Assembly: GCA_964497715.1 (NCBI GenBank)
Contig: CAZCDH010000014.1
Span: 1-13,446 of the forward strand
Direction: 5' to 3'
Length of the DNA stretch: 13,446 nt
From: JABHIB01 sp964497715
Lineage (GTDB): Archaea; Nanobdellota; Nanobdellia; SCGC-AAA011-G17; PNOQ01
Shown piece after piece: positions 1-7,796 of this stretch. Below the pieces are notes generated by a model. It saw only the letters and a list, made by a program, of their open reading frames with translations. It had not been told where the DNA came from and made no database searches. Each line of letters begins with the position of its first letter. The first letter of the stretch is position 1. The translations under genes and the position numbers were made by a program.

Positions 1-2
1 AG

Positions 3-344
3 TCTTTAGAAAATATTGAGAGTGGTGAACAAAATATAAGGTACATGGGAGTTTTGTTTACTAAAATTATTGAGGACTGGAAAGATGTTACTGATCTTTC
101 AAATCGCCCAGAGATATTATCTACTTTTTATAATCAAGGTTATGGTTCTAAAGGAATTAGTAAGAGAGATTTAGTTCCTGGAGGTGTCGATATTAATGAA
201 ATAGGATTTGGTATTCATTCAGCTTCTGCAGGAAACCAATTTAATCTTGAAACTACTAAAACTTTTATGGAGACTCATATATTTATTCCTATAGGTTCTA
301 ATAGTGGGGGAGTTTGGCATAGTATTCCTTCTTCGTCAGAATAA
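3..344 (+). CDS. Unidentified protein, 3' part only (5' end outside window)
   Basis: The frame is open from the left edge to the TAA at 342-344, so the gene starts outside the window; the ATG at 45 is probably an internal Met. The visible 113 residues have no membrane segment. The stretch RPEILSTFYNQGYGSKG (about residues 35-51) resembles the (H/R)PE(I/V)LATLYNxG motif that I associate with DUF1402-like and lysozyme-like wall-active proteins, followed by a Gly-rich part with GGVDINEIGFGIHSASAGNQF. That match rests on one short motif and is weak. The gene ends 64 bp before a same-strand tRNA with its own promoter, so it is not clearly co-transcribed. It could be the C-terminal module of a larger secreted protein such as the RHS-core proteins elsewhere in this window, but no RHS core is visible here. 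Real coding sequence: likely; function: unknown. Confidence 0.6.
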   Translation, partial: SLENIESGEQNIRYMGVLFTKIIEDWKDVTDLSNRPEILSTFYNQGYGSKGISKRDLVPGGVDINEIGFGIHSASAGNQFNLETTKTFMETHIFIPIGSNSGGVWHSIPSSSE

Positions 345-374
345 GGATAAGGAATATTATCTAAATATAGAAAC

Positions 375-383
375 TTTTAAATA
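375..383 (+). promoter_or_regulatory. TATA box of tRNA-Ile
   Basis: TTTTAAATA lies about 30 nt upstream of the tRNA-Ile 5' end, the spacing expected for archaeal TBP/TFB promoters and the same as for other RNA genes here. Confidence 0.55.
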
Positions 384-408
384 GGAATTTTTAGTTGTAA
401 TATGGTGC

Positions 409-525
409 GGGCCCGTAGCTTAGCCTGGTTTATAGCACTGGTCTTATATGACAGTCTTTGGTAACTTGTTGCCAAATTCTTGCTAGGAACACCAGAGGTC
501 GCCGGTTCAAATCCGGTCGGGCCCA
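409..525 (+). tRNA. tRNA-Ile (anticodon UAU), intron-containing
   Basis: Acceptor strands GGGCCCG (409-415) and CGGGCCC (518-524) pair fully, with discriminator A525 and no encoded CCA. The D arm is 418-436, the anticodon stem CTGGT (438-442) pairs with ACCAG (491-495), and the T arm GCCGG-TTCAAAT-CCGGT is 501-517. The anticodon loop is split by a 41-nt intron after position 37. Removing it gives loop CU-UAU-A-C, so the anticodon is UAU (445-447), which reads AUA. Most archaea instead read AUA with a CAU-anticodon tRNA carrying agmatidine made by TiaS; a UAU tRNA-Ile is known for a few lineages such as Nanoarchaeum and Korarchaeum. The discriminator A agrees with isoleucine identity. T-rich sequence follows directly. 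Confidence 0.88.
449..489 (+). other. tRNA-Ile intron with BHB splice motif
   Basis: The intron sits at the canonical 37/38 position. Exon bases CUUA (443-446) pair with UAGG (484-487) near the 3' end of the intron to give the 4-bp central helix. This leaves 3-nt bulges U-A^U (447-449) and A-A^C (488-490), each cut after its second base, next to the anticodon stem. Inside the intron, TTTGGTAA pairs with TTGCCAAA as an 8-bp hairpin. The helix on the intron side of the 5' bulge is weak, so this is a half-relaxed (hBH-like) motif. The expected enzyme is the archaeal splicing endonuclease EndA, not visible here. Confidence 0.82.
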
Positions 526-592
526 CTTTTTATTTTTGTAGAATTTAGATCTTAATTTTTGTTATTTTTTAATATTTATTTATGAATTTTAA

Positions 593-601
593 TTTTTTTT
601 T
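593..601 (+). terminator. T-run between tRNA-Ile and tRNA-Glu
   Basis: Nine consecutive T residues in an AT-rich 140-bp spacer that shows no gene. Shorter T-runs also follow tRNA-Ile directly (527-536). Archaeal termination needs only T-rich tracts, so both are candidate terminators. Confidence 0.4.
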
Positions 602-631
602 AAATTCTGACGTTGATGAATTATAGCAAGC

Positions 632-639
632 TTTAAAAA
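632..639 (+). promoter_or_regulatory. TATA box of tRNA-Glu
   Basis: TTTAAAAA is centred about 31 nt upstream of the tRNA-Glu 5' end. Confidence 0.5.
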
Positions 640-665
640 CAATCAACTTTCTCAGATTATGTTAT

Positions 666-740
666 GCTCCTTTGGTGTAGTCCGGTCAAGCATTTCGGCC
701 TTTCGCGCCGAGGACCCGGGTTCAAATCCCGGAGGGAGCA
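666..740 (+). tRNA. tRNA-Glu (anticodon UUC)
   Basis: Acceptor GCTCCTT (666-672) pairs with AGGGAGC (733-739), with one G-U, and the discriminator is A740. The anticodon stem TCGGC/GCCGA encloses loop CU-UUC-GC, so the anticodon at 702-704 reads Glu codons. The T arm is CCGGG-TTCAAAT-CCCGG. There is no intron and no encoded CCA. The D stem is short and weak (GTG/CAT), the only irregular part. Confidence 0.93.
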
Positions 741-746
741 TAAACC

Positions 747-754
747 TTATAAAT
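747..754 (+). promoter_or_regulatory. TATA box of the eL41 gene
   Basis: TTATAAAT is centred about 28 nt before the ATG at 778 and lies only a few bases after tRNA-Glu. The expected transcription start falls at or next to the ATG, implying a leaderless mRNA and supporting this start codon. Confidence 0.65.
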
Positions 755-777
755 AGAAGTACAAGAAGGTTTACTCA

Positions 778-882
778 ATGAAACGAAGTTCGAGAAGATG
801 GAAGAAGAAAGGTCAGATGCGCTGGAAGTGGCAACGTAAAAGATTGCGAAAAGAAAAGCGAAGAAGACGTATGAATAAATAG
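778..882 (+). CDS. rpl41e: Large-subunit ribosomal protein eL41
   Basis: The product is 34 residues, 17 or more of them Arg or Lys, with stop TAG at 880-882. The second half, MRWKWQRKRLRKEKRRRR (from residue 14), follows the eL41 pattern MRxKWxKKRxRRLKRKRRK found in eukaryotes and many archaea. eL41 is a single basic alpha helix bound to ribosomal RNA near the subunit interface. Known eL41 proteins are about 24-26 residues, so this one has roughly 13 extra basic N-terminal residues (KRSSRRWKKKGQ). An internal ATG at 817 would give the classical length, but the TATA box fits the ATG at 778. It lies between tRNA-Glu and the rRNA operon promoter, a fitting place for a ribosomal protein. The main doubt is that such a short basic peptide carries little information. 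Confidence 0.78.
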   Translation: MKRSSRRWKKKGQMRWKWQRKRLRKEKRRRRMNK

Positions 883-893
883 TAATCATAAGC

Positions 894-902
894 TTTATAA
901 AT
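894..902 (+). promoter_or_regulatory. rRNA operon promoter (TATA box)
   Basis: TTTATAAAT lies between the eL41 stop and the 16S leader. The expected transcription start is near 921-925, giving a leader of about 155 nt before mature 16S. It is the only strong TATA box in this interval. Confidence 0.65.
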
Positions 903-923
903 CCTCGAATAGTGATTCATTGA

Positions 924-1004
924 CAGAAGAAAGTTGTCTTCTGAATTACATTTCAATTTAGTTGGTTGAAATGTTTTGTGAGTACTTAATATTGTTATTA
1001 AGTA
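924..1004 (+). other. Three tandem hairpins in the 16S leader
   Basis: Three perfect stems follow one another: CAGAAGA/TCTTCTG (924-943, 7 bp), ACATTTCAA/TTGAAATGT (948-974, 9 bp) and TACTTAATA/TATTAAGTA with a 4-nt loop (983-1004, 9 bp). They lie between the predicted transcription start and the 16S processing stem. They may aid folding, antitermination or processing of the precursor; the role is not shown by sequence. Confidence 0.7.
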
Positions 1005-1008
1005 TGAT

Positions 1009-1040
1009 GTACGAATAAGAACAAAGATAGTGATATTGTG
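1009..1040 (+). other. 16S processing stem, 5' strand with BHB motif
   Basis: This strand pairs with 2565-2596. From outside in: 1009-1018 pairs with 2587-2596 (10 bp); GAAC 1019-1022 pairs with GTTC 2580-2583 (4 bp); bulge AAA 1023-1025; then 1026-1040 pairs with 2565-2579 (15 bp with a few G-U pairs). The opposite bulge is AGA 2584-2586. A 4-bp helix with two 3-nt bulges on opposite strands is the canonical archaeal substrate of EndA, which releases pre-16S and in many archaea yields a circular intermediate. Confidence 0.88.
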
Positions 1041-1077
1041 TCAATTTATCATTTTAGTTTTGAATGCGACAATTTTA

Positions 1078-2549
<1,472 letters not shown>

Positions 2550-2564
2550 TTATTATAATAAAAT

Positions 2565-2596
2565 CGCAGTATCACTATTGTTCAGATTATTCGTAC
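2565..2596 (+). other. 16S processing stem, 3' strand with BHB motif
   Basis: Partner of 1009-1040 (pairing given there). The BHB bulge AGA at 2584-2586 predicts a cut here, downstream of mature 16S and 10 nt before tRNA-Ala, so a single cleavage would separate pre-16S from the tRNA-Ala/23S part. Confidence 0.85.
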
Positions 2597-2606
2597 ATTT
2601 ATACAC

Positions 2607-2677
2607 GGGCCCATAGTCTAGTGGTAGAACAGGGCGTTTGCAACGCCCAGGCCCGGGTTCGATTCCCGGTGGGTCCA
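2607..2677 (+). tRNA. tRNA-Ala (anticodon UGC) in the 16S-23S spacer
   Basis: Acceptor GGGCCCA (2607-2613) pairs with TGGGTCC (2670-2676), with discriminator A2677. The anticodon stem GGGCG/CGCCC encloses loop UU-UGC-AA, and the anticodon is at 2639-2641. The T arm is CCGGG-TTCGATT-CCCGG. There is no intron and no encoded CCA. A tRNA-Ala(UGC) in this spacer is the standard archaeal rRNA operon layout, so it is co-transcribed and released by RNase P and a 3' endonuclease. Confidence 0.96.
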
Positions 2678-2678
2678 T

Positions 2679-2757
2679 AGCACTTTTATTAGTGCTTATC
2701 GTGCAACTCGTTTACTTTTTTAAGTGGCGAGTGAAGAACTTTATGGTTCATAAAGTT
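2679..2757 (+). other. Three tandem hairpins in the tRNA-Ala/23S spacer
   Basis: The stems are AGCACT/AGTGCT (2679-2696), CTCG...ACTT/AAGT...CGAG (2707-2731, with a wobble and bulge in the middle) and AACTTTATG/CATAAAGTT with a 3-nt loop (2737-2757, 9 bp). They mirror the three hairpins ahead of the 16S processing stem and likewise sit just outside the 23S stem. Confidence 0.65.
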
Positions 2758-2773
2758 ATTTTATGTTCATATG

Positions 2774-2796
2774 GTTGTGCATAGGTGAATATGCCT
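2774..2796 (+). other. 23S end-pairing/processing stem, 5' strand
   Basis: Pairs over 23 consecutive bases with 5705-5727, with one G-U. The stem continues outward as TCATA (2767-2771) with TATGA (5729-5733), separated by a small asymmetric internal loop (TG against T). No canonical 4-bp helix with two 3-nt bulges is visible, unlike the 16S stem. Confidence 0.8.
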
Positions 2797-5704
2797 TAAG
2801 CTTTTTTAAGCCATTAGGTGAATGACTTGGCTCGAAATGCCGATGAAGGTCGTGGCAATCTGCGATATGCCTAGGTGAAATGCATGCAGTTATTGACCCT
2901 GGGATTGCTGAATGGGACATCCTATACTTCGGTATGACCAGTAATGGTCGGGAACGCGGGGAACTGAAGCGTCTTAGTACCCGCAGGAAAAAAAATCAAT
3001 TGAGATTCGGTAAGTAACAGCGAGTGAAAACCGAACAGAGCAAACTGAATCCCTGTTAGAAATAATAGGGAGATGTGGTGTTTTAGACTGTTTTTTCGTC
3101 CTAGTTGACTGATTCAAATATCTCTGGAAAGAGAAACCATAGAGGGTGATAGTCCCGTAGGAGAAGGTCAAAGGATTTAACAGGATCTAGAGTAGGATTC
3201 ATTGGAAATTGGGTCTGAATTTGGGGGCCATCAATCCCCAACTCTAAATACATTTCGAGTCCGATAGTGTACTAGTACCGTGAGGGAAAGTTGAAAAGTA
3301 CCCGTAACAGGGAGTGAAAAGATTTGAAACCTAATGGCGATAGTGTGATGCGGCTTCTAGGAGTTGCATCGTACGTTTCGAATAACGGACCAGGGAGTGT
3401 GCTTAAGTGGCGAGAGTAAGAATCAACGATTCGTACTCGAAGGGAAACCAATAGTTCGCAAGCAATGAGGAACAAGGTGTGAAAGCGCCTTTAGTCATTT
3501 GAGTACTACCCGAAACCGGGTGATCTATCCGTGGGCAAGGTGAAGCGAAGGTAAAACTTCGTGGAGGCCTGAAGAGGTTCTGTGGACAAGCGTTCTTCTG
3601 ACCTGTGGATAGGGGTGAAAAGCCAATCGAACCCGGTAATAGCTGGTTCCTGCCGAAGTTGGCTTCAGTCAAGTCTCCGACGAGATTGTAAAGGTTGTAA
3701 AGCTACGGATTTGAAATTAAGGGGAAGAAATTCCTCGGTTTCTTGTCCAACTCAAAATGCCTTTACATTGTAGACTCGGGGATACGGCGGTATGCGGTAA
3801 GCGCGTATCGCGAGAGGGGAACAACCCAGACCGTAGTTAAGGTCCCAAAATACTGATTAAGTGTTAAAGGGTGAAGAGTGTATATTAGCAAATACAGATA
3901 GGAGGTAGGCTCAGAAGCAGCCATCCTTTAAAGAAAGCGTAACAGCTCACTATTCTAGCTAATGTGTCTCGAAAATGGACGGGACTAAATCAGTTACCGA
4001 TACTATGGACATCATAAATGATTGTGGTAGGCAGGTGTTCTGCTTGAGAAAAATTTTTTCCGTAAGGAGAAGTGAATCGAGTAGAAATAAGAATCCTGGT
4101 GGTAGTAAGATCAATTTGCAGTGAGAATCTGCAATACCGAAAGGGCAAGGGTTCCTTGGCAATGTAGATCAGCCAAGGGTAAGTCGATCCTAACTCAACT
4201 CGTAAATCGAGTGAGGGGAAAGGGAAAAAGGTTAAAATTCCTTTACTATCTAAGTACCCGGCAACGAAAGCTTTATTTCTGACGTTTCAGGCTAGGTCAA
4301 TACTTACTGTCGTGAGTATTAACTAAAATAAGTCAAGGGAGTATCTTAATGGTGAGAACTTGATTAAATTTAGGAATAGTGTTCCTTTAGGAACATTTGG
4401 CCAATGCCCGGAATCCATGAAAAGGAAATAAAGAAGAATCTTAGATAATCGTACCCAGAACCGACACAGGTGCCCCTAGGTGAGAAGCTTAAGGTATGAG
4501 AGAGTAATCCAATTAAGGGAATTCGGCAAATTAGTCCTGTATCTTTGGTATAAGGGATCCCTGCGATTGTATTTGTATAAATGCGATTACAGGGCTCAGT
4601 GACTAGAGGGGTCCGACTGTTTAATAAAAACTTAACTGTTCGCTAGCCCGCAAGGGTGTGTATGGACAGTTACGTCTGCCCAGTGCCAGAACTTGAAACT
4701 TCTTTCCAAGGAAGCTAAGAGCTGGTAAACGGCGGGAATAACTATAATTCTCTTAAGGTAGCGAAATGCCTTGTCGTTTTATTGACGACTTGCATGAAAG
4801 GCGTAACGAGATCTCTACTGTCCCTAATAGGAATCCCCTGAACACACTATCCTGGTGCAAAGGCCAGGGACCTCCAGTGGGAAGTAAAGACCCCATGGAA
4901 CTTTACTACAGTCATTTGTTGTGATGTTAGTTTTGTTGTGCAGTGTAGGTGGGAGTTGTTAAAGCTCTGACGCAAGTTTGAGTGTAGACGTCGATGAGAC
5001 ACCACCCTTCAAAATTGACATTGCTCACTTTTTTAGAAAAAGGACATCATATGATGGGTAGTTTGGCTGGGGCGGCACCCTGCTGAAAAGATATCAGCAG
5101 GGCCCAAAGGTTGGCTCAATCGGGTCGGAAATCCGATGTAGAGTGCAAGAGCATAAGCCAGCTTGACTGTGTTCCTAATAAAACGGAACTCAGCAAGGAA
5201 ACTTTGGTCTAGCGAACCCTTACACCTTCTTGATGAGGGTTAAGGATGACAGAAAAGATACCTCGGGGATAACTGAGTGGTAGCGCCTAAGAGTTCATAT
5301 CGACGGCGCTGTTTGCTACGACGATGTCGGCTCGCCGCATCCTGGATGTGCAGAAGCATCCAAGGGTAGGGGTGCTCACCCATTAAAGCGGCTCGTGAGC
5401 TGGGTTTAGAACGCTGTGAAGCAGTTTGTTCGATATCTAGTGGAGGTGTTCAATGTCTGAGAGGAAGGATCATTTAGTACGAGAGGAACAGTGGTTCGGG
5501 GCCTCTGGTGTATCGGTTGTCTGATAAGGCAGGCCGAGCAGCTACGCCCCAAAGGATAAGAGCTGAAAGCATCTAAGCTCGAAGCCTACCTCGAAAAGAG
5601 ACATTACAATCACTCGTAAAAGACGAGTTTGATAGAAACGGCGTGTAAGTATCGAGGTAACGAGATATTCAGCGTGCGTTCACTAACCGATTGGACCTTG
5701 TTTT
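2797..5704 (+). rRNA. rrl: 23S ribosomal RNA
   Basis: Archaeal 23S hallmarks appear in order: GCCGATGAAGGTCGTGGCAA near 2850, TACCGTGAGGGAAAGTTGAAAA near 3277, AATAGCTGGTTCC near 3637, AACAGCTCACT near 3940, TTCTCTTAAGGTAGCGAAATG near 4749, the peptidyl-transferase region (ATACCTCGGGGATAACTGA near 5259, TCGACGGCGCTGTTTG near 5300) and the sarcin-ricin block AGTACGAGAGGAAC near 5475. The length is about 2,908 nt. No intron or homing-endonuclease insert is seen. Both ends are estimated from the flanking stem (2774-2796/5705-5727) and may be off by several bases. No 5S gene follows before the next protein gene, so 5S is presumably unlinked. Confidence 0.96.
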
Positions 5705-5727
5705 AGGCATATTCACCTATGTACAAC
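5705..5727 (+). other. 23S end-pairing/processing stem, 3' strand
   Basis: Partner of 2774-2796. Together they close the whole 23S into one domain. Confidence 0.8.
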
Positions 5728-5733
5728 TTATGA

Positions 5734-5740
5734 TTTTTTT
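5734..5740 (+). terminator. Probable rRNA operon terminator (T-run)
   Basis: Seven T residues, followed by more AT-rich sequence, lie directly after the 23S processing stem and before the next promoter. Confidence 0.5.
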
Positions 5741-5754
5741 ATTTTATCGAAGTT

Positions 5755-5762
5755 TTTATATA
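5755..5762 (+). promoter_or_regulatory. TATA box of the proteasome beta gene
   Basis: TTTATATA is centred about 29 nt before the ATG at 5788, which predicts a leaderless mRNA independent of the rRNA operon. Confidence 0.65.
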
Positions 5763-5787
5763 TGTAGAGAGATTACTCTTTTTACAA

Positions 5788-6489
5788 ATGACTACTATTG
5801 TTGGATTAAAAACTAGTGTTGGACCTGAAGCTATAGTTCTTGTTGCAGATTATACTGCTACTTCTATCTCTAAAAATAGTGATATGAATCAGATGGAATT
5901 CAAAAAATTATATTGTTCTAATAATTTTGCATTTACAATATCTGGCGGAATTAAACAACAAGCTTTTGATTTTTTAGATGATCTTAAGGTTAAGAGTAAA
6001 AAGAGTAAGAGATTTATTGATGTAAAAAGTGGATTGGAATTAGGATTTTTTCCAGAAGTAAAATATCTTAATTTAGATATGGGTGCTGAGTCTGATACAG
6101 TATATGGAGAGGGTACTCAATTACATTTTATTTTTGCATCAAGATTTAATAGAAAGTTAGGTTTACATTATGTCTATCCTATGGGAGGAGTTGATGAACA
6201 TCAAGATTATGTTTGTGGTGGTTCTGGTTCTGAATTTATTGAGGATTTATTGAATCAGACTTATACTCCTAAATCTTTAGAGGGGACTCATGTCGATTTA
6301 GAAAAAGCTATCAAGTTGGCTGATGAGTGTATGAATTTAGCTAGACAGGATGTGTTTAGTGGCGGAAGGATTATTGATTTTGCTATTATAACTAAAAACT
6401 CTATTGATTATTATGGTGATAGTCTTAGAGAAGATCTTGAAAATTTCCGTAATCAAAAACTTGATGAAATTATTCGGAAGTATGTGTGA
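5788..6489 (+). CDS. psmB: Proteasome beta-type subunit (Ntn hydrolase)
   Basis: The 233-residue product follows the 20S proteasome beta fold. Proteasome beta subunits form the inner rings of the cytosolic 20S core and cut peptides with an N-terminal Thr. Thr2 follows the initiator Met (MTTIVG against the usual TTTVG), so Met removal alone would expose the nucleophile and no propeptide is needed. Further active-site matches are Asp21 in VADYTAT, Lys40 in KKLY, GSGS at 145-148, Asp188 and Ser191 in QDVFSGG, and the closing strand IIDFAIITK. Compared with classical archaeal beta subunits there are about 3 extra residues between Thr1 and the Asp17 equivalent, and a divergent middle part (about 66-130). 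The leaderless TATA spacing supports the start. No alpha subunit is nearby. An HslV- or Anbu-like relative is possible, but the proteasome superfamily assignment is firm. Confidence 0.87.
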   Translation: MTTIVGLKTSVGPEAIVLVADYTATSISKNSDMNQMEFKKLYCSNNFAFTISGGIKQQAFDFLDDLKVKSKKSKRFIDVKSGLELGFFPEVKYLNLDMGAESDTVYGEGTQLHFIFASRFNRKLGLHYVYPMGGVDEHQDYVCGGSGSEFIEDLLNQTYTPKSLEGTHVDLEKAIKLADECMNLARQDVFSGGRIIDFAIITKNSIDYYGDSLREDLENFRNQKLDEIIRKYV

Positions 6490-6507
6490 GAATATTGAAT
6501 AGTTAGT

Positions 6508-6515
6508 TTTATAAA
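6508..6515 (+). promoter_or_regulatory. TATA box of RNase P RNA
   Basis: TTTATAAA is centred about 25 nt upstream of the P1 helix start. Confidence 0.65.
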
Positions 6516-6535
6516 CTAATTTTTTTCTTTTTCTA

Positions 6536-6840
6536 TGTAGGTAGGTACTTAACTATCCTGTCAATGGGAGGAAAGTCCGCACACTATAAACGGTCGCTTA
6601 CATAAGTTAAGTTGGAGAAATCCAAGGCAACCGCTCAGAAACGACACGTCCTTATATTGTTATAAAGATGTGGCATGCGAAGTTTTCCGCGAGGAAAATG
6701 AGTTAACCTGCTGAATAGATATGAGGGAACGATGAAACGGCGAGTCCCGATTTGTGCAAGTCAGTGAGACGCTTAGTTGAATGTTAAGATGGTCTGTTCG
6801 ATTACGAAGACCAACAAGATGCGGCTTATTCCTACCTACA
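6536..6840 (+). ncRNA. rnpB: RNase P RNA
   Basis: The terminal helix P1 is formed by TGTAGGTAGG (6536-6545) and CCTACCTACA (6831-6840), a perfect 10-bp pairing that sets both ends. The conserved 5' block GGGAGGAAAGTCCGCAC (6566-6582) and the 3' block ACAAGATGCGGCTTA (6814-6828) are the universal regions that form the P4 catalytic core. At about 305 nt it has the usual length of an archaeal type-A RNA. It removes 5' leaders from tRNA precursors, such as the four tRNAs in this window. It has its own TATA box, and a weak T-run follows at 6841-6845. Confidence 0.93.
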
Positions 6841-6852
6841 TTTTTAGTTAAT

Positions 6853-6860
6853 TTTATAAA
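6853..6860 (+). promoter_or_regulatory. TATA box of the K+ channel gene; decides its start
   Basis: TTTATAAA is centred 26 nt before the ATG at 6882 but only about 11 nt before the ATG at 6867, so the first ATG should not be on the transcript. Confidence 0.62.
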
Positions 6861-6881
6861 TATTCAATGTTAATATCAATT

Positions 6882-7208
6882 ATGAAAATAAATAAACATG
6901 TATTTTTTGCTTTGTTTCTTTCTATGATCTTTTTATTTGGAGGTACGTTTTATTTTCATAATGTTGAAAGTTGGTCTCCTGTAGATTCATTTTATTTCTC
7001 TACTATGACTCTAACTACAATAGGTTATGGGGATTTTGTTCCGACCCTGGAGGCATCTAAGATTTTTGTTTCAATTTATGCTATCTTTGGGATTGGAGTT
7101 ATGTTATATTTACTTGGAAGTATTATTGCTGCATTTTTAGTTGGTCAAGAAGATAGATTTTACAAAGTTATATCAAAATTGGATAGAAGACAAAAAAAGA
7201 AGAATTAA
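6882..7208 (+). CDS. Minimal two-transmembrane potassium channel
   Basis: With the start at 6882 the protein has 108 residues. Its layout is TM1 (about 7-26), a re-entrant pore helix (about 34-45), selectivity filter TIGYGD (46-51), TM2 (about 61-88) and a short basic tail ending DRRQKKKN. This is the complete pore unit of a KcsA/MthK-type K+ channel; four copies would form one pore. There is no C-terminal RCK domain or voltage sensor, so gating cannot be read from the sequence. An in-frame ATG at 6867 would add five residues, but the TATA position argues for 6882. It lies between RNase P RNA and the Sec61-beta/NAC pair, with its own promoter. Confidence 0.9.
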   Translation: MKINKHVFFALFLSMIFLFGGTFYFHNVESWSPVDSFYFSTMTLTTIGYGDFVPTLEASKIFVSIYAIFGIGVMLYLLGSIIAAFLVGQEDRFYKVISKLDRRQKKKN

Positions 7209-7232
7209 TTTTTATAATTGCATATAAAAAAC

Positions 7233-7240
7233 TTTATAAA
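7233..7240 (+). promoter_or_regulatory. TATA box of the Sec61-beta/NAC operon
   Basis: TTTATAAA is centred 26 nt before the ATG at 7263. The in-frame ATG at 7218 lies upstream of this box and is therefore not the start. Confidence 0.65.
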
Positions 7241-7262
7241 TCAACTAATTTCTTTAGTTTTT

Positions 7263-7436
7263 ATGGCACAAGACAAAATGCAAATGCCTTCTGGTATGGG
7301 CGGATTAGTAAGATATTTTGATGAGTATAAAAGTAAGATTACTTTTAAACCTGGAACTGTTTTATTCTTTGTAGTATTAGTAATTTTAATTGAAATATTT
7401 TTGCATAGTTATGGTTCAAGGATATTCATAAAATGA
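7263..7436 (+). CDS. secG: Preprotein translocase subunit Sec61-beta (SecG)
   Basis: The 57-residue tail-anchored membrane protein has a cytosolic N-terminal part with PSGMGGLVRYFDEYK (9-23), matching the archaeal Sec61-beta signature PxSGAGLxRYFxEE. One transmembrane helix follows (about 31-48), preceded by ITFKPGTV. Sec61-beta binds SecY and SecE in the protein-conducting channel and stabilises it. The start at 7263 is chosen because an upstream in-frame ATG lies before the TATA box and would add residues unlike the family. The stop overlaps the first codon of the NAC gene (ATGA at 7433-7436), so the two are translationally coupled. Confidence 0.88.
   Translation: MAQDKMQMPSGMGGLVRYFDEYKSKITFKPGTVLFFVVLVILIEIFLHSYGSRIFIK
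7418..7422 (+). promoter_or_regulatory. Shine-Dalgarno-like site for NAC-alpha
   Basis: AAGGA lies 10 nt before the ATG at 7433, inside the Sec61-beta gene, and can pair with the CCTCCTT end of 16S. Operon-leading genes here lack such sites. Confidence 0.45.
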
Positions 7437-7756
7437 TGCCTAATCTAGATCCTCGGAAAATGCAAAAGATGATGAATAGGATGGGCATTAAACAGGAAGA
7501 AATTAATGCTGTTGAAGTTATAATTAAAACTAGTGATAAAAATCTTATTATTAGAAATCCTAGTGTATTAAAAGTTGATATGATGGGTAAAAATACTTTC
7601 CAAGTTAGTGGAGAGGTTGAAGAAGAGAGTTCTATTTCTGATGAAGATATTAAAACTGTTTCTGAACAGGCTGAGGTTTCTAAAGATGAAGCTAAAAAAG
7701 CTTTGGAAGAAACTGATGGCGATTTAGCTGAAGCCATAATCAATTTGAAGAACTAA
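7433..7756 (+). CDS. nac: Nascent polypeptide-associated complex protein (NAC-alpha)
   Basis: The product is 107 residues, the usual archaeal length. Basic MPNLDPRKMQKMMNRMGI (2-19) is the ribosome-binding N-terminus. The NAC beta-barrel domain follows (about 24-64; VEVIIKT, NPSVLKVDMMGKNTFQVSGE), then an acidic linker, then a UBA-like three-helix domain (about 70-107) with EAKKALEETDGDLAEAI. In archaea the protein is a homodimer that binds emerging chains at the exit tunnel. It overlaps the Sec61-beta stop by 4 nt, so nascent-chain handling and membrane translocation are encoded together. Two adjacent ATG codons (7433, 7436) make the exact start ambiguous by one residue. The long reverse-strand open frame over the same bases is a shadow. 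Confidence 0.94.
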   Translation: MMPNLDPRKMQKMMNRMGIKQEEINAVEVIIKTSDKNLIIRNPSVLKVDMMGKNTFQVSGEVEEESSISDEDIKTVSEQAEVSKDEAKKALEETDGDLAEAIINLKN

Positions 7757-7767
7757 TTTTAGTTAAT

Positions 7768-7775
7768 TTTATATA
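7768..7775 (+). promoter_or_regulatory. TATA box of the first RHS-core gene
   Basis: TTTATATA is centred about 25.5 nt before the ATG at 7797. Confidence 0.62.
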
Positions 7776-7796
7776 GATAGTTCCTATTTAGTTATC

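Noticed and set aside
924..1004. CRISPR-like or mobile-element repeat in the rRNA leader
   Set aside because: The stems have different sequences and no regular repeat-spacer unit; they are hairpins of the precursor RNA.
5728..5787. 5S rRNA after 23S
   Set aside because: Only 60 bp separate the 23S stem from the next gene, filled by a T-run and a TATA box; no 5S-like sequence is seen anywhere in the window.
6867..6881. Upstream ATG as start of the K+ channel
   Set aside because: It lies about 11 nt from the TATA centre, ahead of the expected transcription start; the ATG at 6882 fits the spacing of other genes.
7218..7262. N-terminal extension of Sec61-beta
   Set aside because: The ATG at 7218 precedes the TATA box, and the extra residues are unlike the family.
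7426..7743. Reverse-strand open frame of 105 codons
   Set aside because: It is antisense to NAC-alpha, which is unmistakable; the Ser-rich product is a typical shadow of an acidic coding sequence.
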